Assembly: GCA_009602735.1 (NCBI GenBank)
Contig: WELA01010615.1
Location: forward strand, 66,709 to 111,829
Source of the DNA: Mesotaenium endlicherianum
Lineage: Eukaryota > Streptophyta > Zygnematophyceae > Zygnematales > Mesotaeniaceae
DNA: 45,121 nucleotides
Reading direction: 5' to 3'
Shown piece by piece: positions 12,134 to 24,200 of this stretch. The notes beneath the pieces are model-generated. The model was not told the DNA's origin. It worked only from the letters and a program-made list of their open reading frames with translations, and did no database searches. The position numbers were made by a program, and so were the translations under genes. Within the stretch, counting starts at the first letter, position 1, and every line of letters starts with the position of its first letter.

Positions 12134-14812
12134 TCATTTGCCGATACAGAAGCGGCTGAAGATGTGTGACAGCACCTCCTCTGTCACGTCGTCCCCGCTG
12201 ATCTGCCCCAGGGCCATGGCCGCTTCGCGGATGTCGATGGTCCAGAAGTCGACGGGAAGGCCGCTCTGCACGCTCTGCCTCAGCCGCACCAGCGCTTCAC
12301 TGGCGCGCACCAGCATCTCCGCTTGCCTCTGCACAGCGGCAGAGAGATGCAAGCTCAGGACATGACACCTGCAGGAGGCGGAGGAAGCCTTTGAAGCAGA
12401 GCCCAGACCCGCGTGGTGTCCGTCCAGCCACGCCCAGCCAAGCACGCACGCAGTCACGCACCTGGTTGACGGCCCACTGCTGGCCCTCAGGGGCCACCTG
12501 GTGCGCCCCCACCACGCGCAGCACTGCCTGCTCCAGCGCATCCATGCCAGAGCTGGAGCCGGAGCCGGACAGCGCGCACGTGGCCACGCGCTCGCTGAAG
12601 AGCTGGCGCACGCGCTCCGGGGGCGCCACGCCATGCGCCGCCCCCTGGTCCACCTTGTTGACCACCAGGATGGCCGGCGCCTGAGGAGGAGGAGGAGGCA
12701 GAGCCTGTCCCGTCCGTCACACCCGCCCGTGCCCAACCATGAGTGCTTGCCTGCCCACCGCCACTTCTCAACCACTCCAACTACCTCCCCCTCACTACTA
12801 ATAGCATTGGATTGGCCTGCAAATGGAGAGTATGTGGGCATGATCCAGGCAAGGTGTATACCTCCTGCACAGACTCCAGTCCCGAAGGAGGAGGGTGCCC
12901 GGAAGAGGACGGGCCCGCCAGATGGTGCCGCTGCTGTTGCTGCTGATCTTGCTGACGCTGCGCAGTCTCATCGGCGTCACCCCAGATGCGGCGCACGACG
13001 GAATCGTCGTCGGCGGTCCAGCCGTCAGCCGCGGTCACCACCATGAGGATGACGTCGGCGCCACGCACAACCTGCTCCGAGCGCCGCACCCCGATGGCCT
13101 CCACCACGTCGTGCGTGGCGCGGATGCCGGCCGTGTCCAGCACGCGCACGGGGATGCCGCCCACTGCCACACGCGCCTCCACCACGTCGCGGGTGGTGCC
13201 CGCCACCTCCGTCACTATCGCCCTCTCGCTCTGCTCCCCTCGGTCATACAAGCACACGCAACTCAGCAGGAAGTTGCCATGCGCCGTGGAAGTACCGCGC
13301 TGCAGCACAGCACAGCGCAGCAAGGCAGGGCGGAAGTAGGTGGGCACTCACTTGGCTCCACGCATTCAGCAGGCTGGACTTGCCCACATTGGGCCTCCCT
13401 ACGATTGCCACCTGCAAACAAGCCAGCAAGCCAGCAACAGTCAGAGGAAGCCCGTCAACCGCAGCAGCAACAGCAGGCACGGCCGTACGCGTTGCCTCTT
13501 TCCACTCACTCACCACCATGCCTGACTGCAGAAGCTGCCCGCGCTTGGCAGTAGCCAGTGCCTGCTCCAACTGCTGCCACATGGCATCTATGCGCTGTAC
13601 GAGCCATTCCTCGTCCAGAGGGGGCAGGTCTTCGTCAAAGTCGAGCCGGGCCTCCGCTTCCACCAGAAGGTCCACACATTCCGCCCGCAGGACCTTCACC
13701 ACTCCCGACAGCCCGCCCTGCTCAACGACCACACACACACGCACATGCACACAAAAAAGAGTAAGAGGCGCGAGAGGAGACAGACCACGTAGGGCTGCAC
13801 GAGTGTGGCAACGAGGAGGGCGGCACCTGCATGGATGAGAGGGCCGAGTCCGCCGCCTGGTGGGTGCGAGCCGCCACCAGCGCGGCCACGCTCTCCGCTT
13901 GCGCCAGGTCCAGCCTCCCGTTTAAAAACGCCCTCAGCGTAAACTCGCCTGCCACGCTCCGCGCCCACGCTCAGATGCCCCCAGCCAGCTTGAATGCAGA
14001 GAAAAAGCGCCACCCTGCCCTCCCCTCTCCCACCCTCACTTTGTCTGGCCCTGCTGGAGCGATGGAGGCCACGCACGCAGCTTACCGGCGTGAGCGAGGC
14101 GAGCGCCCACGGAGAGGGCGGCACCCAGGACTCGCGGGCCGCAGACAGTGCCGCCGTGCGTGTGCAGCTCCACCACATCCTCCCGCGTGAAGGAGCGCGG
14201 GGCCAGCATGGGAATGAGCAGCACCTGGCGCCACGCATCCCCCCCCAGCACCAGCACCAGCTGCCTCTGAAGCCCCTTGCAGTCGCACGCGGTCACGACA
14301 AGCACACGCAAGATGGGCGCACGAGACGGTGAGCAAAAGCTCACAGATCATGGCCATGCTCACATGTTCCTCTCCCTTCCCCTCCCCTTTTCCTTTTTAT
14401 GCATGCGGGCGGATGTGTGCGCAGAGAGGGGACTGACCTCATCGATGACGGCCCCCTGCTCGTCCACAGCCCACCCATACTCCACCCTGTGGCTCTCCGG
14501 CTGCCACCTGGCACCCTTCTTGGCTGGTCTGAAGATGCGCCCAGCCACGTCGACAGCCGACGGGCCTGACAGCCGCACGATGGCCACTCCAGCCTGCTGG
14601 CCGGCGACAGCTGTCACTATGGCCGCAATCGTGTCCTGGTCGCCGGAGGACCCGGCGCTGGCACCTCCTGCTTCTCCTCCTCCTCCTGCTGCTGCTGCCG
14701 CCATGGCTGCCGGGGTGCCCCTTAGGTACCCTCGCGCCCTCGCTGCACTGCTGCTGCAACTCCTCTCTGATGCCCCCACAGCAGCCGCAGCCGTCGAGCC
14801 GGTGGAGAGCAA
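12134..14812 (-). CDS. mnmE: tRNA modification GTPase MnmE (TrmE/GTPBP3/MSS1), eight exons, 5' end unresolved
   Basis: The GTPase that, with MnmG, installs the carboxymethylaminomethyl group on wobble U34 of organellar tRNAs. Exons 14812-14438, 14224-14086, 13948-13827, 13717-13514, 13411-13352, 13230-12862, 12680-12462 and 12328-12134 join in phase with GT-AG introns (560 residues plus an unknown N-terminus). The TrmE N-domain (about residues 60-212) includes [18 protein letters not shown] and [18 protein letters not shown]-domain motifs are all present: G1 GRPNVGKS, G2 AGTTRD, G3 DTAG and G4 NKVD. The C-terminus FCIGK holds the family's invariant Cys. An ATG at 14704 is in frame. The open frame continues up to an acceptor at 14812, so an upstream exon with a targeting peptide is likely. 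Mitochondrial or plastid location is inference from the family and the Ala/Ser/Arg-rich N-terminus. An extra Gln/Ser-rich insert sits between G3 and G4. Confidence 0.93.
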
Positions 14813-15950
14813 CTGTTTTTACCCATCAGTAAGTCGTGAATGAAGGAGACCTGTGAGCAACTATTTGCACCCCTGACCACTTCTGTGTGTCGCTGCACCT
14901 GACAGAACCTGACCTGAATGCGGAAAGTGCAGTGAGGCACAGCTACAGCTAGCCCTGGCACCCCATTGGCACCCGCTCTCAGCCTTACCTTTGGAAGCCC
15001 ACGTCCCGCTTGAAGCAAAGGCTGCTGCTCTTCCTTGTTGGCAGCTCCTGCTGCTGCTGCTGCTGCTGCTGCTGTGCCTCACAAACTTTCGAGGACGACT
15101 CAAAGGTGCCCATGGAGGACTCCCCAAGCGGCTGCGTAAGAAAGGAAAGGGCGGGGGCACACAGCTCAGTAAAAAGGCTTCTATCTTCCAGAGCGCGGGC
15201 CACAGGCCTTCTTCGCACGTGCATACCTGGTTGAGCTAACTTTCACTAACGACAATATGGTGCTCTGGATTCCTCCGCATGTTACTAACTGCTGATGATG
15301 AATGCTAGACAATCCGCCCTTGCTAACGTCGACCACCCTGAACTGTCCTGCTGGATATGAGAACAGAAGTCAGCAGGGCACACAGAGACCACATGCTGCC
15401 AATCCACATGCTGCAAAAGGAGAGCGTCTTAGCATTACATATCATTTCCCCCTCGCCTGAATCGTCCTACAGCCTACCCTGAGTTTGCCGAGCTCGCATG
15501 TGCCAGCTGATTGCGGAGAGCTGGGGCACATGAGCTGAACAGCTTCAAGCTGTTGCATGCTGCTCCCATCCCTCCTCTTCTTTCAGAATTCTAATACCAT
15601 TTCCGGCCTAGGTGCTTCCATCTACGAGTCAGTCCCGGCCACCGTAATCAATCATGCAGCTTTTGTGGTTGAATCAGCATGCAAACACGGGATATTAAAT
15701 ATGTACTTTGTGCTGCTTCGATGCATTGTTGCGCTGGTGCAAGAGCATACCAGCCCTCTTGTCGCTGAGTTCGTCGCCCGTCTACTGAGCCTGTGATTCA
15801 GCTGTGACGTTAATTAGTTAGAACAAAACACATCGACATGAAATCTTCGACTATTTCCGACGTCTGCCACTCGTCTGCCAGGTCGGTCGGCAATGGGCGC
15901 GGATGCCTGTTTTCAAGCACCTAGAGCGAAATGATCTTCCTACTGCCTGG
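14813..15950. other. Upstream region of MnmE, possible targeting-peptide exon
   Basis: On the minus strand a frame starting with ATG at 15160 encodes an Arg/Ser-rich, transit-peptide-like stretch through a CAG/AGC repeat (15047-15073). A consensus donor (AAAG then GTAAGG) follows near 14990. Its phase does not join cleanly to the acceptor at 14812, so it is not included in the gene model. Sequence from about 15240 to 15950 shows nothing recognisable and ends at the left border of the retrotransposon. Confidence 0.35.
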
Positions 15951-16252
15951 TGTCGTGCCTAACAGTGTCGGTCCCTCGGCAAGTGCGTAGCTTTCCAGCA
16001 CGTGTGCCCTCGGCCTGGTTGATGTGTCGGTGGCCCTCCTCACGTGTGGAAAACATGGTTGATCGACCTTTGCACGCGTGTCGATGACAAGCCTTACCAG
16101 GGTTAACCCATCCCTGGGTTCCTGGACTTGCACCATGCAGCCTTGTCCAAACTCAGGGTGACGTTCTCTGTCACCCGGCTCTCACCATCTGCTTATCCTA
16201 AGACTTTAGCATAAAATTTAAAACTACTTGCCTTGCCTTAATTCCTCTTACA
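15951..16252 (-). repeat. LTR copy A (outer left)
   Basis: A 302-bp repeat, about 97% identical by eye to 17482-17783. On the minus strand it starts TGTAAGAGG and ends GGCACGACA, so it has the TG...CA ends of an LTR. It directly follows the truncated leader at 16254-17479. Host sequence lies to its left. Confidence 0.8.
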
Positions 16253-16253
16253 C

Positions 16254-17479
16254 AGGACGGAAGTCTCTTACTTCCACATAGGCTTTATGCCTTAAGGTTC
16301 TTGGATTCACAAGTGAGCAAATTGTAGTTTGCAGAAATCACACTCTAAACAGCTTGACATGCAACGTCAGATTCAGAGAAAATCACCCTTCAGGCTTTCG
16401 CTTAACTTCCACAAGTCAGCTTACAAAACTCTGAAACTACGTCTATGCTGGCCTGGGTCAAGCTCTTCACTTAACACCGCGCCTTAACAGCTCTTCACTG
16501 CCAGGCTGGGCTCACTCAGTTCTTCACTGAGAGCTTTACCTGTCGATACTGCTCTCTCTCTTCGAGATGCGAATGCGACTTCTGAGAACTTGGAAATCAA
16601 CACACAACTCACCATTTTAAGGCTGCTTCACACACACACTCGTGGCGTTCGGCCGACTCTGTGCTAGTCTCCTAGCAGATTCTATTCTGCAGTTCTCCTT
16701 CTTTAACCGTGAGACTCCCTCTTGGGAACTCCTACAATCCTAACTTATCTATGATACACAAAAGAATCTTCGGTGTCGTCAGAAGCGTGGGGCTTTGGCC
16801 CTCCAGTGGCCTTGGGAACTCCTTCTTCTTCTTCGCGCCCTTCTTCGCTTTCCTTCTGCTTCTTGGCATAGGTGCGTGCGAGTGAATGACATGTCTCAGG
16901 CAAGATTCGTGCCTTTCACAGGCACCACACAGCGTCATCTTTCGAGAATGCCGTGCTTAGTCACACAACTTAGCTGCATGTCGCCTCTGCCTAGCCATGC
17001 TCAACTCAAACTCGTAGTCACTCAGCATGCATGCACACCTTGTGACTGTCGCGCGTGGCTGCTTAGCTTCTCAGCTGGCAGTCACGCCTAATTGGCTCAT
17101 GGCTAAGAATTCCTGAGCGGCGTGCAAGCAAATGCCACTTGCTCAAGTTTTCCCAACCGGGCGGCCGTAACCTATCTTGGCATTGCAGCCATGACCTGGC
17201 TTAATCTGCCAGTCACACAGTACCTGACCTGGTACTTGCTGGGCGGCTCATTGCTGATCCCCAGCTCCTAGCCTCGCGGCTGTCTTGTCAAAACCTCCCC
17301 CATCCTTGGGTGTGGGGCACACTGACATTGACCCCTTGCCAGTGGTCTTGACGCCGCCATAACCGCTGACTGCGATGTAATCAGTCAAGTGGTCGGTGAG
17401 TCAACGTTGACTTTCAGCACTAGGTGGCCGTAGCTTGCGCTGCGCGTGCGACACCGTCAAACGGATAATAGTCGCGACA
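16254..17479 (-). repeat. Leader repeat B, left copy (5' UTR plus first gag codons)
   Basis: A 1226-bp repeat nearly identical to 32276-33502, where it precedes gag. Its inner end contains the same gag start codon and about the first 19 gag codons (from about 16310 leftward), then stops and abuts LTR A. This copy therefore looks like the leader of an internally deleted element lying between LTR A' and LTR A. Open frames within it (for example 16732-16938) recur identically in the right copy and are not genes. Confidence 0.8.
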
Positions 17480-17481
17480 GC

Positions 17482-17783
17482 TGTCGTGCCTAACAGTGTC
17501 GGTCCCTCGGCACGTGCGTAGCTTTCCAGCACGTGTGCCCTCGGCCTGGTTGATGTGTCGGTGGCCCTCCTCACGTGTGGCAAACATGGTCGATCGACCT
17601 TTGCACGTGTGTCGATGACAAGCCTTACTAGGGTTAACCCTGCCCTGGGTTCCTGGACTTGCACCATGCAGCCTTGTCCAAACTCAGGGTGACGTTCTCT
17701 GTCACCCGGCTCTCACCATCTGCTTATCCTAAGACTTTAGCATAAAATTTAAAAATACTTGCCTTGCCTTAATTCCTCTTACA
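17482..17783 (-). repeat. LTR copy A' (3' LTR of the methyltransferase element)
   Basis: A 302-bp LTR with TG...CA ends on the minus strand, directly preceded by a polypurine tract. It acts as the 3' LTR of the main element and, apparently, as the 5' LTR of the deleted unit to its left. Two bases separate it from leader B. Confidence 0.85.
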
Positions 17784-17795
17784 CCCCTCCCTTTC
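17784..17795 (-). promoter_or_regulatory. Polypurine tract of the gypsy element
   Basis: GAAAGGGAGGGG on the minus strand immediately upstream of the TGTAAG start of LTR A'. This is the expected primer for plus-strand DNA synthesis and fixes the element's orientation and 3' LTR border. Confidence 0.85.
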
Positions 17796-17830
17796 AGCTG
17801 AGGCGTCGCTGCCTTTCCTGCTGAAAGCTA

Positions 17831-19228
17831 TTATTTTCCAGCCCTGCGGCTAGGGGTTTTAGGAAGGCAATCAGGACATTCCCATCGTCCTGCCATAATT
17901 TCTTCCTCGCCAATGCAGAAAGTGTGCCAACGGGCACCACACTTATCGCAAGTTACCATTGCTTCCTGATCGTCCAGCACTTTGCAGCTGGCACAAGGCG
18001 TGGCCGGCACCAATTCCTCGGGCACCACCCTAACTGTGGGATCAATATTCGGCAAATGGCATAGCGAGCAATTCTGCACGTGGTCTCTTATGGTTTTACC
18101 ATCAGAACCTTCCAGTTCTAACACACCATTGTCAAACGCATGTTTCACGCGCAAAATCACTGCACCTGAACTGGTGTCGATGGTGGTCTTGGTCTGGCGC
18201 TTGCGGTAGACAAAATCTCCTTCTTGAATTCGCGTCATTTGCAGGCAGTAGCTCCCGTCTCGCGTCGTGGCGTAACGTTGCGTATCTCTTTTCTGTGCAA
18301 TTTTCAGATTGTCTAGTGCAGCCGGTATCATGCGCTCAAATAACGCCTTACGGCGCACCATCACTTTTAACAGTTCATCAGGGCTGTCCAGGTCTTTCAC
18401 CTGTTCAATCTCCTGCTTGATGCTGCTGGGCACTACTGGACTTCTGCCAAACAGTATCTGATATGGCGAGTAATTTGCCAAGGCAGCCTGCTTGCTAAAT
18501 CTGTAACCCATAACCAGCCATGGCAGGGCCAGATCCCAGTCACGCTTGTCATGCTCAAGGCAAAACTTGCGCAAAGCAGACTTAATGGTTTGCACCATCC
18601 TTTCTGCCAGACCATCTGCTTGCGGATGATCTCTAGACGTAGTGCGATGATCGATGAAGCATCTATCCAAGAGTTTCTGAAAAGACCCTTGGAACTCAGA
18701 CCCTTGGTCTGTCAGCACTTCTGCTGGAGCTCCATGACGCACAATCACACCATTGAGGAACGCTTCCGCGGTCCCTAGACTCTCCTTAGCAGTCAGAGGG
18801 ACAACCTCTATCCACTTAGAGAAATGCTCAATCATGACCATGATATACTTGTTACCTCGCTTAGACAGCGGTAGCTCACCTGCGAGATCGCAGCTCCAAC
18901 GGTAACCTAGGCCCATGATTGGCAAAGTTTGCAAGTGTGGATGTTGCTGTGTAAAACCAGCCTTGACGCGATCACAGCTTTGGCAGGCCTTGATCACATC
19001 TTCACACTGCTGCTTCATGCCCCTCCACCAGTAAGACAGCTCCAAAAGACTATATGTCTTCTTGACACCATAGTGTCCAGTGTTCTCGTGCATTTCCTGC
19101 ACAAGAGCTCGTCTCCTGATGGGTTCTGGCACTAACTTCTCCTGACCAGTTTCTTCAATTTTGAAGAGGTTGTTGCATTTCCAGCAAAACCTTTTAGCTC
19201 GATGGTTTACCTGGTCCTTCTCCTTCAC
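17831..19228 (-). CDS. Integrase with C-terminal PHD finger (retrotransposon pol C-terminus)
   Basis: 465-residue open frame that inserts element cDNA into the genome. The zinc-binding HHCC domain has His47, His52, Cys82 and Cys85. The catalytic core has Asp114, Asp173 (in LTDQGSEF) and Glu208 (in HPQADGLAE), a complete DDE set. The C-terminal 54 residues form a C4HC3 PHD finger, with Cys412, Cys415, Cys427, Cys430, His435, Cys438, Cys451 and Cys454 and a Trp two residues before Cys451. PHD fingers bind histone H3 tails, so it could direct integration, as chromodomains do in chromoviruses; that is inference. The frame is intact, but sequence between it and the RNase H frame (19229-19353) holds stop codons. 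The listed start is simply the first ATG in what should be a continuous polyprotein. Confidence 0.92.
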   Translation of the reverse strand: MKEKDQVNHRAKRFCWKCNNLFKIEETGQEKLVPEPIRRRALVQEMHENTGHYGVKKTYSLLELSYWWRGMKQQCEDVIKACQSCDRVKAGFTQQHPHLQTLPIMGLGYRWSCDLAGELPLSKRGNKYIMVMIEHFSKWIEVVPLTAKESLGTAEAFLNGVIVRHGAPAEVLTDQGSEFQGSFQKLLDRCFIDHRTTSRDHPQADGLAERMVQTIKSALRKFCLEHDKRDWDLALPWLVMGYRFSKQAALANYSPYQILFGRSPVVPSSIKQEIEQVKDLDSPDELLKVMVRRKALFERMIPAALDNLKIAQKRDTQRYATTRDGSYCLQMTRIQEGDFVYRKRQTKTTIDTSSGAVILRVKHAFDNGVLELEGSDGKTIRDHVQNCSLCHLPNIDPTVRVVPEELVPATPCASCKVLDDQEAMVTCDKCGARWHTFCIGEEEIMAGRWECPDCLPKTPSRRAGK

Positions 19229-20549
19229 TTATAGTCCTTCCAAGTGAGTTCCCGTCTTCAGCCAGTGCATAGTAGCTTGATCTTTTTAGATCTCTGGACT
19301 GAACAGGGGTAGAGGCTCAGCTTCACCTGATGCTACTATTCCAGCCATTTCGGCTAGGCAAGCCACCAACTCTGCTGGGCTGCTCGGGTCTTCGTCCTCT
19401 CGAGCTCCTGTGTTCTGTCGTCTGAAGATGGGTCTGGGTTCCTGCTGAGTCCATCGACATCGTTGTTGAGCACTCCTGCTCTGTGCACCACCGTCATTTG
19501 GTACTCTTGTAGCCTAAGAGCCCAGCGAGCCAACTTACCAGTGAGGTCTCCATTCTTCATCAGCCATAGTAATGGTGAGTGATCCGTGATCAGTGTGAAG
19601 GGTCTTCCCCACAAATACTCTCTGAAGTGCGTGACCACCCAAACCACTGCCAGCAGCTCTCCTTCATAGGACGAGTAGTTGCTCTCCGCTCGATTGTTAG
19701 AGCGTGAGGCATAGGCAATGACATACTCCTCTCTAGGGCTTGCGGCCTTAGTGAGTACTGCGCCAATTCCCACACGACTCCACTCAGTGTGCAGATTGAA
19801 CGGCTTGGAGTAGTCAGGCGTTCGCAAGACTGGGGCTGTTACCAGCCGCTCCTTAAGCTCGTTCATGGCTTTCTCCTGAGCTTCTGTCCACACAAAAGGT
19901 ACATCCTTTTTCAGGAGTTCCGTCAAGGGTTTAGCAATTCTGCTATAATCCTTCACAAACTTACGATAGTATCCGCTTAGTCCTAACAGAGCTTTCAGCT
20001 TAGACACATTCGCAGGTGCAGGTATCTTGTAAATAGCCTCAGTCTTCACAGCCTGAGGGGACATAGCATTGTTCCCAATCTCATGTCCTAGGTAAGGCAC
20101 GTGTGCCTCAAAGAATCTGCACTTTCCAGGATGCAGCTTCATCTGGAATTTCTCCAAGCGCTGGAACACTTGTTCCAAGTGCTCGAGGTGCTCCTCTATG
20201 GACTTGCTGAATACTACCACATTGTCAATGTATGGCTTAGCAAAATCCAGCCCCTCCAGCACTTTATCCATAGTCCTCTGAAATATGGCTGGGGCATTTT
20301 TCAGCCCAAATGGCAATACTGTTCATTGCCAAAGTTCCCTTTGAGCCCAGAATGCAGTCTTACCTCGATCTTCTGTTTTCACGGGGATCTGGTTGAAGCC
20401 TTGGCGCACATCAATAATGCTAAACACCTTTTCGGTGGTGGCAATTGCAAAGATCCTTATCGGCGTAGGCATCACATAGCTATCTGGCTCCGTGTAGAGA
20501 TTCAGTCGCTTGTAATCTCCACACATACGAGTGGCAGTGTAATTGCCGG

Positions 20550-21261
20550 TGAAAGGGGGAAGGGTGCGGGGAGTGCGCCCACACACACTCACGCACCCTC
20601 ACCCGCGAGTGGAAGTGTGAACGAGGACCTTTCCTAGTTGCATACACAAGGTGGAGTGGCCTGGTGGTATGCCACCCTTGTAAGAGTTAGAGGGCTACAT
20701 GAGAGAGGAGTGGAAAAGAACTCACTTTATTGAGAAAAGTCGTGTACAAGATAAGAAGATTAGACTAGAATAAGCCCCCTCTACTTCCTTATGCTTCCCA
20801 TTTATCCTTTAACTCTAAGTGTCCTCTCTAGCAAGGTACCTCCAGAACCTTCTCCTATGGCTCCTTCCATGTACTTGACCTTGCCTAGTTGGACAAGCTA
20901 GCACACTCACACGCACACAATCACACTCTAGAATATTCTACTACACAATCCACTAACTCCTCACGGAGTTTCTAGAAATTCCACGATCACTTTGGCACTC
21001 TACGTAATTGTACGTACTTTCTGGAACCCTCATGTTTCAATGTCCTACTTTCTGGACTCCAACCGAAATTTTCGTCACTGGACCTGTCCTTGTCACTAAA
21101 TAGAATCTGTGACATTAAAAACTCACTAAAAACTTCCAAAATTCATAACTATCTCAATACTTGTCCAAATGACTTGAAATAAAGGCCAAAGTTCTTCTAA
21201 AATCACACTCTATGCATATAAAATACTAGAAAGAAACAAACTACACTTTCATAACCTTACA
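20550..21261 (-). repeat. 3' LTR of nested element
   Basis: 712-bp LTR. On the minus strand it begins TGTAAGGTTATG and ends CCCCCTTTCA. It shares its sequence with 24516-25227 and, in opposite orientation, with 43994-44719. Confidence 0.93.
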
Positions 21262-21264
21262 TCA

Positions 21265-21275
21265 TCCCCCTCCTC
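21265..21275 (-). promoter_or_regulatory. Polypurine tract of nested element
   Basis: GAGGAGGGGGA on the minus strand a few bases upstream of the 3' LTR start at 21261. It is consistent with the minus orientation given by the primer-binding site. Confidence 0.7.
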
Positions 21276-24200
21276 AAGATGCGACGTCCTCGGCGCATAC
21301 TAAGCATAAGTGACGTAATATGAGGAATCGAGCTCACATATACGCTAGAAAAACACATATTCACATATATTATACAAGTTGCAGGTCTTGAACAGGCTCC
21401 AGGTTGATACTCATTACTCCAAACTTGCTCCACTTAGTGAAAGCTCCATCGCATACATTGCCTCCACACATGGCGTCTCCTTACACAAGTGCATCTTCTC
21501 TTCAACTCCTTCGTCTTGGAATAGGCCAATATCTTCATAAGGGCTGTAACATACTCCCTCCATCAACTCCACATACTTCAAAGCTGGATCCAAGGCATAA
21601 TAGTCCGCCAAATCGCCAAAATACTCATTTTTCGCCCTCTTGGACAAGTGGCAGCTCCTCGTCGCGCCATGTGGCTTACTCGTGGTGCTCTTATAATTTT
21701 GACCAGATTACATCATGAACCTAAGTCCACTATGTTCCTGAACCTTCTGGTACCCTTAGCTACCTCTAGCTCTAAGCCATACTCCTTGTAGAGGTATTGC
21801 ACTCTCTCACTCGTGTGCGTGACTCGTGGTGACCTCTCAAGACGCCAAGTGGCACCCCCCTGACTTTTTTTGACATTTTTAGCCTGAAAGTTGTGTAATC
21901 TACATAATATCTCCCCTTTGAACTCACTGGTATGCTTTGTTTCTCCTGATTCCAAGCCTAAGACCATGATACCAGATTGCGCCTTGCCTCACACATGTGG
22001 CTCGCACGGCAGTCCAGCAGACCGCCATGTGGCACTGTCAGGACTTAAATTAATATTTTTATAAGAAAAATTATTTTTTCTGAATCTCAACCCATAGGAA
22101 TACCTCTCCACAAAACTTCAAAGTCTGAATCAAAGTCTAACACTCAAATGAGATCGTCACTTTGTGCCTCATGCTCGTAGGACGCACACGCGCGCAACAT
22201 GGATAAAGCTCCCGCGCCTACAAATGGCACATGCTTAAACCCCTGATTCTGAAACTTGACTATGACTCAAGGAAGGCTTCATACTAGGCCTCTCACATCA
22301 TGTAGGACTTCTAGTGAAAATATTACCCACTCTCTCCTAAGTAGGCAAAAAGTAGCCAAAATCTGCCAACTTTAAACCTCGCGCTCGCCTACCCGTAAAA
22401 CCCTCAAACATAGACAGATTTGAGTATCTTCCAAGCTCTTGCTCTCAAACTTCTTTCCACTTCACATCTCTTAGTTACAACTGAACTCATGGGACTGGTT
22501 TGACCTTGCTTACAAGCACTATAAACAACTATAACACTCCCCCCCCTCATCATGAAGGTAAGGCGCTTACCACTCGAGTGTCCAAGTCCAGATTTTACGC
22601 CTCTCTCGTGCTTGCTTGTATAGGCGCTGATTCTCCTAGCTTCATGTCCAGGTCTTTGTCATATATCTCCATCTTAGGCAGGACATATCAGCCCCATAAC
22701 ACTTGGTCTCCTCCTCATAGGTCCATATCCATAAAGTCGTAGTCTCCATCAAGCGACGATAGTAATCTTCACAAGGCATGAGCGCGTAGTCTCGCTCGTG
22801 GTGCACCAAACTCCATCATAGTCTTCTCCTTGGCTAGATGCTCACTCCCACATACCTCTGGCTCTTCTTGAAGGTCAGCCTTCACACAAGGCTCCAAGAA
22901 ACACATCTGGAACGCCTCCAAGAGCTCCATAACTTGGGCATACGCACATACTCTTAGTGCTTGCACCTCATCTTGTGCACGCACACACGTCGTCTTGCAA
23001 GCGGGCTTCTCTTGAGCTCACTTTCTAGGAGCTCCTCCACTTGAGCAGTTGGGGTCTGCTCTATATATGAGCAAGGGGATCATACACCTCTACTTGCTCC
23101 ACCGGCGATGTACATTCGCCAAGGTTGTTAGGAGGCACGCTTGCTCCGTGTGATGACCGGGCCAAGGTCACCAAAACAAGCGCTTCTCCTTCACCTTCAC
23201 CTTCCCGCGTCGCTTCTTTGCTAGCGGGCTGAAGATAGCTACTTGTGGTCATATCTACCTCCACCTATTTCACTATCCTCACTTGACCATACTCCTCCTC
23301 GGTCTTCACTTGACCCGTGCACTAAAGCACTAGAGGATAGGCTACTCTCTTTGTGCAACTCCTTCCACATGCTTAGCTTCTTGAGTGCACTCTAGCCTTG
23401 GTCACCCCAATGACACTTCTTACTACTAAACCCAGCTTGCCTTGGTGCTCTACTTTCACATGAAGAGCTTCCATAGATGCACCAAAATCTGCCCCTTAAC
23501 TATGCCATCACACAACTAATGGCACACACGCTTCAAGTGGGAGACATCTCTTGCACTAGCCCTCTTGCACCAACTTCATACCTTGCTTCTTCTTCCACAC
23601 CATAGGCTTGTCTTCATCATAGTTCTCAACTCCATATACTCCGTAGTACTCTCCTCCATAAGAAAAGAGAAATCTGAACTTGAAAGGCTCCATCTCCATC
23701 TCTCCTCTTTGAAGAAAAATCTCGAATACTTCTTCTTCTTGCTCCAAGCCTTCTCCACGGTGCTTCTCTTCACTTGAGGCTTCTTCTATCTCCATACAAG
23801 GTACCAAGCTCCATCATGGCTGGCCTCAAATAACCAGTGGCTACATAGGAGTGATGCAAGGCAACCCAAATCTGGCCACATACTTGGCCAACTTGGTGCA
23901 ACACCCCGGTGCACCCTCTCTTGAGCTCCTCATGAGCTCCTCTTGAGCTTGCGAGTGCTATGCCCGCCAAAGCTCCTAGACTTGCAAGTACACATGCTTG
24001 CTAAGTCCCTGGTTGCCTACCCTTAAAATCTGCTCCACCTTCATTGAAGATTTGAAATAAAGATGGGCACACACTCCTTTCTAGCCACTATCACCTCTAT
24101 GCTAAGCCCCCTCGTCAAAGAAAGAGCTTAACACTAAAGAGCTTGCATCTTCAAGGAAGAATCCAGCCGTGTGAACTCCAGATTCTCTTCATGCTCGTAT

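Noticed and set aside
16732..17091. Two open frames that recur identically at 32754-33113
   Set aside because: They are inside leader repeat B of the retrotransposon; recurrence reflects the repeat, and neither has domain features.
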